DNA from: Pomphorhynchus laevis
Taxonomy: Eukaryota; Acanthocephala; Palaeacanthocephala; Echinorhynchida; Pomphorhynchidae
Length of the DNA: 64,000 bases
NCBI GenBank assembly: GCA_012934845.2
Contig: WNNJ02003568.1
Location: forward strand, 26,855 to 90,854
Direction: 5' to 3'
Made by a program: the position numbers and the translations under genes. Under the pieces are notes generated by a model. That model saw only the letters and a list, made by a program, of their open reading frames with translations, did no database searches and was not told where the DNA came from. Positions 57,066-64,000 of this stretch are shown here, in pieces; position 1 is the first letter of the stretch; each line of letters opens with the position of its first letter.

Positions 57066-58882
57066 AGTTTGGCAACATCTACGATTATGAAACTGAAGCT
57101 TTTTAGCTCCTGGAGCACAGTTTTACACATTCTGCGATTAAAGTATAAAAACGTATCCTATAAAAGGATTTTGTGAGAAAGCAAGCAGCGACAGCAATTA
57201 AAATTTCTGCCGAATAAAATTATGATGATACGGAATGCACGTTGTTACTAGGCCCATGCTACCACGTTAGCAAATTCTCGGAGATGTCTTTTAAATATAT
57301 CACAAGGCAGTCGAAACGACTGATGGTAGTTCACCCAACTGATGAGTGCTGCCGCCCTACCATCAGCTCGTCTAGGAGTGATAAGGAAGTCTGCACTGCA
57401 TGTAATAGAACTCCGGTTTTTGGCAACATCTACGATTATGAAACTGAAGCTTTTTAGCTCCTGGGGCACAGTTTTACACATTCTGCGATTAAATCATAAA
57501 AACGAATCCTATAAATGGATCATGTGAGAAAGCAAGCAGCGACAGCAATTAAAATTTTTGCCGAAAAAAATTAGGATGATCTGGAAAGCACGTTGTTAGT
57601 TTAAAGAGGCTTTGTCCATGCTACTACGTTAGCAAATTCTCGGATATGTCTTTAAAATATATCACAAGGCAGCCGAAACGACTGATGGTAGTTCACCCTA
57701 TTGATGAATGCTGCCGGCTACTATCAGCTCGTCTAGGAATGATAAGGAAGTCTGCTCTACTTGTAATCGAACTCCGGTTTTTGGCAACATCTACGATTAT
57801 GAAACTGAAGCTTTTTAGCTCACGGAGCACAGTTTAACACATTCTGCGATTAAAGTATAAAAACGAATCCTATAAAGGGATCATGTGAGAAAGCAAGCAG
57901 CGACAGCAATTAAAATTTTTGCCGAATAAAATTAGGATGATCCGGAAAGCACGTTGTTAGTTTAAAGAGGCTAGGACTATGCTACCACGTTAGCAAATTC
58001 TCGGATATGTCTTTAAAATATATCACAAGGCAGCCGAAACGACTGATGGTAGTTCACCCTATTGATGAGTGCTGCCGGCTACTATCAGCTCGTCTAGGAA
58101 TGATAAGGAAGTCTGCTCTGCATGTAATCGAACTCTGGCTTTTGGCAACATCTACGATTATGAAACTGAAGCTTTTTAGCTCACGGAGCACAGTTTAACA
58201 CATTCTGCGATTAAATTATAAAAACGAATCCTATAAATGGATCATGTGAGAAAGCAAGCAGCGACAGCAATTAAAATTTTTGCCGAATAAAATTAGGATG
58301 ATCCGGAAAGCACGTTGTTAGTTTAAAGAGGCTAGGACTATGCTACCACGTAAGCAAATTCTCGGAGATGTCTTTAAAATATATCACAAGGCAGCCGAAA
58401 CGACTGATGGTATTTTACCCTACTGATGAGTGCTGCCGGCTACCATCAGCTCGTCTAGGAGTGATAAGGAAGTCTGCTCTACTTGTAATCGAACTCCGGT
58501 TTTTGGCAACATCTACGATTATGAAACTGAAGCTTTTTAGCTCACGGAGCACAGCTTAACACATTCTGCGATTAAAGTATAAAAACGAATCCTATAAAGG
58601 GATCATGTGAGAAAGCAAGCAGCGACAGCAATTAAAATTTTTGCCGAATAAAATTAGGATGATCCGGAAAGCACGTTGTTAGTTTAAAGAGGCTAGGACT
58701 ATGCTACCACGTTAGCAAATTCTCGGAGATGTCTTTAAAATATACCACAAGGCAGCCGAACCGACTGATGGTATTTTACCTTACTGATGAGTGCTGCCTG
58801 CTACCATCAGCTCGTCTAGGAGTGATAAGGAAGTCTGCTCTGCATGTAATCGAACTCTGGCTTTTGGCAACATCTACGATTA
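57066..58882. repeat. Satellite array, 361-bp monomer, about five copies
   Basis: The phrase GGCAACATCTACGATTATG begins at 57071, 57422, 57783, 58144 and 58505 and, cut short, at 58866. The spacings are 351 and then 361 four times. Monomers are about 90-97% alike. Each holds CCGAAACGACTGATGGTAG and, further on, CTGATGAGTGCTGCC and CTACCATCAGCTCGTC. These give nested complementary arms (GGCAGC with GCTGCC; CTGATGGTAG with CTACCATCAG). The 63-codon open frames in each monomer are by-products. The last monomer breaks off at a PLE 3' end. Confidence 0.93.
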
Positions 58883-59330
58883 TATATAAAGCTAAAGAAT
58901 TGTTTTTTATCGGACAAACAACAAGGATTTATTTTGACGTTTCGGCCTCTAGGCCTTTATCATCTAAAATACAAAAAACACAGTTCAATTAGCCGATCAT
59001 TAACAAGAAAATAAAATAAAATAAATTTTTATGTTATGTCCCTCTAATTATAGACTGTTCCGTATTCAGACCACTCGGCTCATCCGTATATATCTGTCCG
59101 ATCCATATTTGCTCATGACGGCGTCGTAAAGCCGTGTCGTGAACATTGTTCTCTACAATTACGTATTCAAATAAATCTTTCTTATCATAAGCAGAAATAC
59201 AGTGGTTTACAATCGCGTCTCTTTCTATGTATCCCTTGTTTATATCGCTACGACGATTATTTAGTCTGACGTTCATGCTACATCCTGTCTCGCCTATATA
59301 CTGCATTTTGCACAATCTACATGTAATCTA
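58883..59330 (-). mobile_element. 3' end of a PLE with C-terminal GIY-YIG endonuclease
   Basis: The minus strand reads ITCRLCKMQYIGETGCSMNVR (59329-59260), the zinc-binding C-x2-C plus GIY-YIG core (here YIG after QY) of PLE endonucleases. It continues to RRHEQIWIGQIYTDEPSGLN, the conserved E-x2-WI...GLN end, and stops at 59034. About 70 bases further comes the hammerhead-like motif. A stop codon just before ITC and unrelated upstream sequence show it is 5' truncated. The endonuclease is at the C-terminus, unlike copies A and B. Confidence 0.8.
58936..58966 (-). ncRNA. Hammerhead-ribozyme-like motif of the PLE
   Basis: On the minus strand: TGATAA (canonical TGATGA with one change), then stem GGCC, loop TAGA, stem GGCC, then GAAACGTC. 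Stem II is perfect and the GAAAC box is intact. The stem III segment ACGT is self-complementary and ends in the GTC cleavage triplet, as in PLE minimal hammerheads that act as dimers. The altered G in the first box probably inactivates this copy. Confidence 0.7.
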
Positions 59331-59700
59331 TTTTGTAAACAATAAATCGGAAATCGATATACTGAAATGTTTCAAATCGTCGTTTCTGCAGAGAACGCTC
59401 TCGAAAATTCAACAATACAGATGGCTACACGAACCTATCAAACGTGAACATATCGAGCTCTCAAGAAGCTTTATCACTAGGTCATAACTTTAAAGTTGGT
59501 GAAAGAGAATTTCCAAGATACGACCTGATAACATCTATAAAATGTGTCGCCAATTACGCCTTTTCCGATATAAAGGAACCCTCTGATAGTCTTCTTTCTA
59601 TCAAAAGAAGTCTTCTTTTTATCGAAAGAAGTCTTCTTTCTATCGATAGTCTTCTTTCTATCGAAAGAAGAGTTCTATCGCCGCTTTAAATGGCGTATTG
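59331..59700 (+). other. Unassigned open frames and a CTTCTTTCTATCGAAAGAAG minisatellite
   Basis: Plus-strand frames contain ILKCFKSSFLQRTLSKIQQY and FKVGEREFPRYDLITSIKC, protein-like but unrecognised and in different frames. A roughly 30-bp unit (AAGTCTTCTTTCTATCGAAAG variants) repeats about three times at 59588-59672. Confidence 0.35.
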
Positions 59701-61440
59701 ATATTGTTTGCTTCTCTTGAATAATTCCTGTGATCTTCGACCCACATATGAGCAACTGTAATCACAGCACAATATACAGTAAACTTGTCAGCGATGATTA
59801 CGTTTTGGTTTCCGTTTAAATAACCCGGGTAGATTGCAAGGTTACTTGTGATAAATAACCACATTCTTAATTTCAGTTAGTGGTAAACCATTTTACAAGT
59901 GATCCAATGTTGTATCATTCACGTAGGATAACCGAGCACAGATCGATTATGGCGATGTGCAACTAGTTACTACACTCTTGCTCCTTTACAACACACACAA
60001 AAACGATTGGCGCCTGGTTCATTTGATGGCTCAATCAGGATACCCCTTGACTTGGCACTTTCAATATCTTACGTTGTTCCAAAATCGCATATTTATATGA
60101 TGAATAAATTAAGACAGACCAGTCAATGAAGCCTTAGCTTGCTAATTAATAATATCTATTAGATAATTATAGAGTTATAATAGATATCTAATTGTAATTA
60201 AATATTATAATATAAAATAACTATAAAAATATATAATTATACATAAATTATTATCTAAATATAATTCAATATCAAATTATACAAAATAAATTATTTTTGA
60301 TGTATTTTAATACTTAAAATACGCTATTTCAAAATGCGAACATCCATAAATATGTTTTACTGTGGATTCGTTATATAAACGAACGGAGAATATACGACAA
60401 AAATTAATTGTATAATATGTACCACTAAGTAGCCATTTAAATCTAAGCTGATAATCGAATAATTGATATTTTTATTTGTTGACATGAAATGTGTCAATTA
60501 AATAGTAACATATTAGCATCAAAAAATCATCAACTTAACTTGTAATTCGATCAGTTATATGCTTTCAGGTTACTTTAATTTAACATTGTAAGCAAACACG
60601 TAAAATCAGAGAAGTGCTATTTGATAGCACAATACCATTATAAATCAAATTTATGCAATGTAAATTCTGCCAGCATCCATGCGGTTTCTTGTTACGTCTT
60701 TTTTGCCTTTTAAACAAGTAACAAATGAATATACAATAATGTAATATTTTTTTTAAATTTTCTTATGATCAATTTAACATTGGGAAATAATACCTCTATA
60801 TCATTATTATATATAATTATTTGTGCGTATTTTCTTTACAAATATTGATTCCACAAATGTTACTTTGAATGCTTTAATCTCCAGTTTTACTCTCAAAAAT
60901 ACTTATCTGTGAACATATATTATTATTTATTTGTTATTTGTTATTTTATTTTGCATTATTTTTAATTTATATGGTATAAAATACGTAGACTTTTGTCATG
61001 TTCCTTTAAAAAAGATTAGCATTTGTCGAGAAAATATTATATTAAACGAGAAAATACTAATTGTTGGGCTTTAAATATATTTCTTTAATAATAAAATAAA
61101 CTTCAAAACATAATAATTAAATAATTAATGATTTTACAGGAGCTAAAACTTTTATTTGATAATTTTGTAGATTAAGCCACTTAAATGATTCATCCAAAAA
61201 CAACCGTTTTTTATCGAGACATTAGTGACAGCATAAAATACTTCATTAAAACATATGATGTAATTGTAAAGAATCCAAATATTGATATTTTAAAAATTTA
61301 TAGAAAACTGGTTTATATTACGAAATGCAAGAGAGTGAGGTGATTTGTTTATAGATGATTTTTCCCAAATTTATCAAAAAATTGAGATAACATCAGTTTT
61401 AAACTAACAAATCAGATGACTCATCTATATATTTTGTAGT
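59701..61440. other. AT-rich stretch without recognised gene
   Basis: Long AT-rich sequence with poly-A/T tracts and no coding motif on either strand. It lies between the PLE endonuclease remnant and the PLE cluster. Confidence 0.5.
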
Positions 61441-61445
61441 AATCG

Positions 61446-63340
61446 AATCAGCCAACTGAGTCTACGTATTTTATGATAAGAATAATGATAAAAATAATGC
61501 AAAAAATTAAATAATAATTGTAAATAAATAATTGTTATATAAGATTTTATAATTTATATAAAGTTAAAATTTAAAATTAAAAATAAAAGTCAATTTTTAT
61601 GAATGAACTATTAATAATAAATGATGTATCAGAATATGGACTCGAAGTAATCGGGAAACTGCAATGTAATCAGGTTTCGGCTTCATTCCTAGACACAACC
61701 TAGCAGTGGGCCCAAATACATGCTAATGAACTATTTCCACTGATGAAATTTGATTATCTAGTATCTTAATATCGGAAAGTCTTTATTTCCATATAAAATG
61801 AAAGTTTAAAACTATACAAATTTGTTAAAATAATTCGAAATAATTGCAATTCTTAGAATTTCATTATTTAATGTATTAAACTTTATATTAAATGAAGTTT
61901 AATACATTAGGTATGCATGAATGGTCATGCAAAAATGTTTCTTGTAAATTTAAATGTCATCTTTACGATATAAATTAAAAGTAGTTTTAGTTAATGTTAA
62001 TTTAATGTTCATATCTAGATATACACCTTCTTTATCATTAATATTGGTTTTGTTAAGAATAAGGCTTTCTGGATAAATGTGCTCACTAATTGAATAAAAA
62101 TTATTAGAATTAAATACACATATATCATCAATGTATCGAAACATATATTTCATATATTTATATTGTTTAGATTTAGTTTTTACACAGTTATGAACAAATT
62201 CATATTCTATAAAGCTTAAAAACAAGTCAGCTATAATTGGGCTACTATTACCACCCATTGGAACACCTTTTATTTGTCTAAATATAGATGTCCCTACTTT
62301 TAAATAATTTTGATTTATCAAAATATTTAAGGATTCTATTAATTCAATTTTAGTAATATATTTATATTTACTTGATGGTTTAACTTTTGTTAGATAGGCG
62401 TTATAGTTATTATAAATATAATATTCATATATTTATATTGTTTAGATTTAGTTTTTACACAGTTATGAACAAATTCATATTCTATAAAGCTTAAAAACAA
62501 GTCAGCTATAATTGGGCTACTACTACCATCCATTGGAACACCTTTTATTTGTCTAAATATAGATGTCCCTACTTCTAAATAATTTTGATTTATTAAAATA
62601 TTAAAGGATTCCAATAATTCAATTTTATCCATATATGTATCTATTAAATTATTTAAATGACTACGATGAAAACCAATATCATTACATATTGTTGCAATTC
62701 CTAAAATTTCATTATTTAATGTATTATATTTTATATTATATGGTATGCATGAATGCTCATGCAAAAATATGTTTCTTGTAAATTTAAATATGTCATCTTT
62801 ACGATATAAATTAAAAGTAGTTTTAATTGATGCTAATTTAATGTTCATATCTAGATATATACCTTCTTTATCATTAATATTGGTTTTGTTAAGAATAAGG
62901 CTTTCTGGATAAATTTGTTCACTAATTGAATAAAAATTATTAGAATTAAATACACATATATCATCAATGTATCGAAACATATATTTCATATATTTATATT
63001 GTTTAGATTTAGTTTTTACACAGTTATGAACAAATTCATATTCTATAAAGCTTAAAAACAAGTCAGCTATAATTGGGCTACTACTACCATCCATTGGAAC
63101 ACCTTTTATTTGTCTAAATATAGATGTCCCTACTTCTAAATAATTTTGATTTATTAAAATATCAAAGGATTCCAATAATTCAATTTTATCCATATATTTA
63201 TATTTACTTGATGGTTTAATTTTTGTTAGATAGGCGTTATAGTTATTATAACATATATATGTATATCTTTATCCGAATATAAGATTAATTAATTTTACTA
63301 ACGCTTTTTTAATATCTGCTAAATCTATTTAATATGTGGA
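61446..63340 (-). mobile_element. Cluster of rearranged Naiad-type PLE pieces
   Basis: The 3' terminal motif and 3' untranslated region (61446-61800, GAAACCTGAT block included) are followed upstream on the minus strand by RT palm sequence in at least three overlapping pieces: 62321-61950, then two partial copies inside 63193-62390. Each repeats FRQIKGVPM, SSPIIADLFLSF and EYEFVHNCVKTKSKQYKYM; YIDDICVF appears in 62321-61950 and in the upstream piece. The first piece has VPMGGNSS, while both pieces inside 63193-62390 have VPMDGSSS, so those two share a recent local duplication. The remainder to 63340 is the SNKYKYMDKIEL region and a broken junction. Confidence 0.82.
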
Positions 63341-63921
63341 AATTCTCATGTGAAAAGTTTTGTAAATTTAAATATTTAATCTTTACAATATAAATTAATA
63401 ATATTTTAAGTTATTTTCGTTTCACTTTTGCACTTCGACATATTTAGCAACATCCATCACTTTCTAATAATTCAGTACTTCTTTACTAACATTTAGTCAC
63501 TTCTAAAATGTAGCTCAACAACTTTTCAACATACCTTAACTTTTTTTATCAATTTTTAATACCTTCTTTACTTATTTGTCACGATAGTATAGCTTGTTGA
63601 GATAAGACCAGCAAAGTGTATTCAAAAGTTACGACGACAAAGCGATGAAATTGAATAAAAGCGAAATATTCGTTAAAGTCAATAGTTTATAGATGATATT
63701 AATCCGATATATACGTTAATATTAACGTTTATATTTAGACAGTTTATTAATAAGATGTAAAACGTTAATGTTAAATCATGAAGCATTGTTCAAACAATTT
63801 AGACCGAGGTTACTCATTTAAGATTCATTTGAATTCTGTTATTTGTATTTTGAGAAAAATTAGATTGAACAAACAATGCCAAAACATCTATTATGTATTG
63901 ATAACGCAATTATTATACACA
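63341..63921. other. AT-rich spacer inside the PLE cluster
   Basis: No gene recognised. AT-rich, bounded by PLE pieces on both sides. Confidence 0.45.
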
Positions 63922-63924
63922 TGA

Positions 63925-64000
63925 TATCCATATATTTATATTTACTTGATGGTTTAATTTTTGTTAGATAGGCGTTATAATTATTATAACATATATATAT
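63925..64000 (-). mobile_element. Start of a further PLE piece at the window edge
   Basis: The bases CCATATATTTATATTTACTT and AGATAGGCGTTATAATTATT repeat 63192-63250 and 11456-11525. The piece runs off the right end of the window, so the PLE cluster continues. Confidence 0.75.

Noticed and set aside
57071-58866. CRISPR-like regular repeats
   Set aside because: The period is 361 bp with whole-monomer similarity, in a eukaryotic context; this is a satellite.
57646-58992. Repeated 63-87 codon open frames beginning MSLKYITRQP
   Set aside because: They recur once per 361-bp satellite monomer and change without respect to codons; treated as satellite by-products.

Overview
This is an AT-rich window of eukaryotic nuclear DNA, most likely from an invertebrate and plausibly an arthropod. 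The evidence is two host-like protein genes on the minus strand (a MYST/MOF-type histone acetyltransferase with a 59-bp intron, and a large cysteine-rich EB-module membrane protein), a 361-bp satellite, and a dense graveyard of non-LTR and Penelope-like retroelements. I see no bacterial operons, CRISPR array, rRNA or tRNA gene, and no convincing LTR retrovirus or Polinton.

Layout. 0-11.4 kb: pieces of a retroelement family whose C-terminus carries a zinc knuckle and a restriction-like (PD-(D/E)XK) endonuclease, called the REL family here. They are mixed with minisatellites and one APE-type LINE (7.8-10.3 kb). 11.4-13.1 kb: a Penelope-like element (PLE) of apparent Naiad type, with the remnant of an N-terminal GIY-YIG domain. 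13.3-16.2 kb: an old CR1/L2-like LINE. 17.1-19.4 kb: the MOF-like gene plus a decayed fragment of a second copy. 20.2-22 kb: REL and CR1 fragments. 22.2-29.65 kb: two head-to-tail copies of a Jockey/I-like LINE. 29.7-34.1 kb: a nearly whole CR1-like LINE. 34.7-38.3 kb: a divergent LINE split by a PLE fragment. 38.3-41.5 kb: two more REL copies. 42.1-44.4 kb: old CR1 and PLE remnants. 45.1-48.3 kb: a second Naiad-type PLE with internal duplications. 48.5-51.6 kb: the 1029-residue EB-module gene. 52.1-55.95 kb: a full-length Jockey/I-like LINE with perfect 14-bp target-site duplications and an open 820-residue ORF2. 57.1-58.9 kb: the satellite, ending against the 3' end of a PLE with a C-terminal GIY-YIG domain and a hammerhead-like motif. 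61.4-64 kb: tandemly rearranged PLE pieces running off the window.

The host genes show no functional link to each other; they are islands in a repeat-rich region. The signals most worth follow-up are the EB-module protein, the divergent MOF paralogue, the ribozyme-like motifs in the PLEs and the satellite, and the coexistence of two PLE architectures. All family calls come from reading the sequence; no database search was run.
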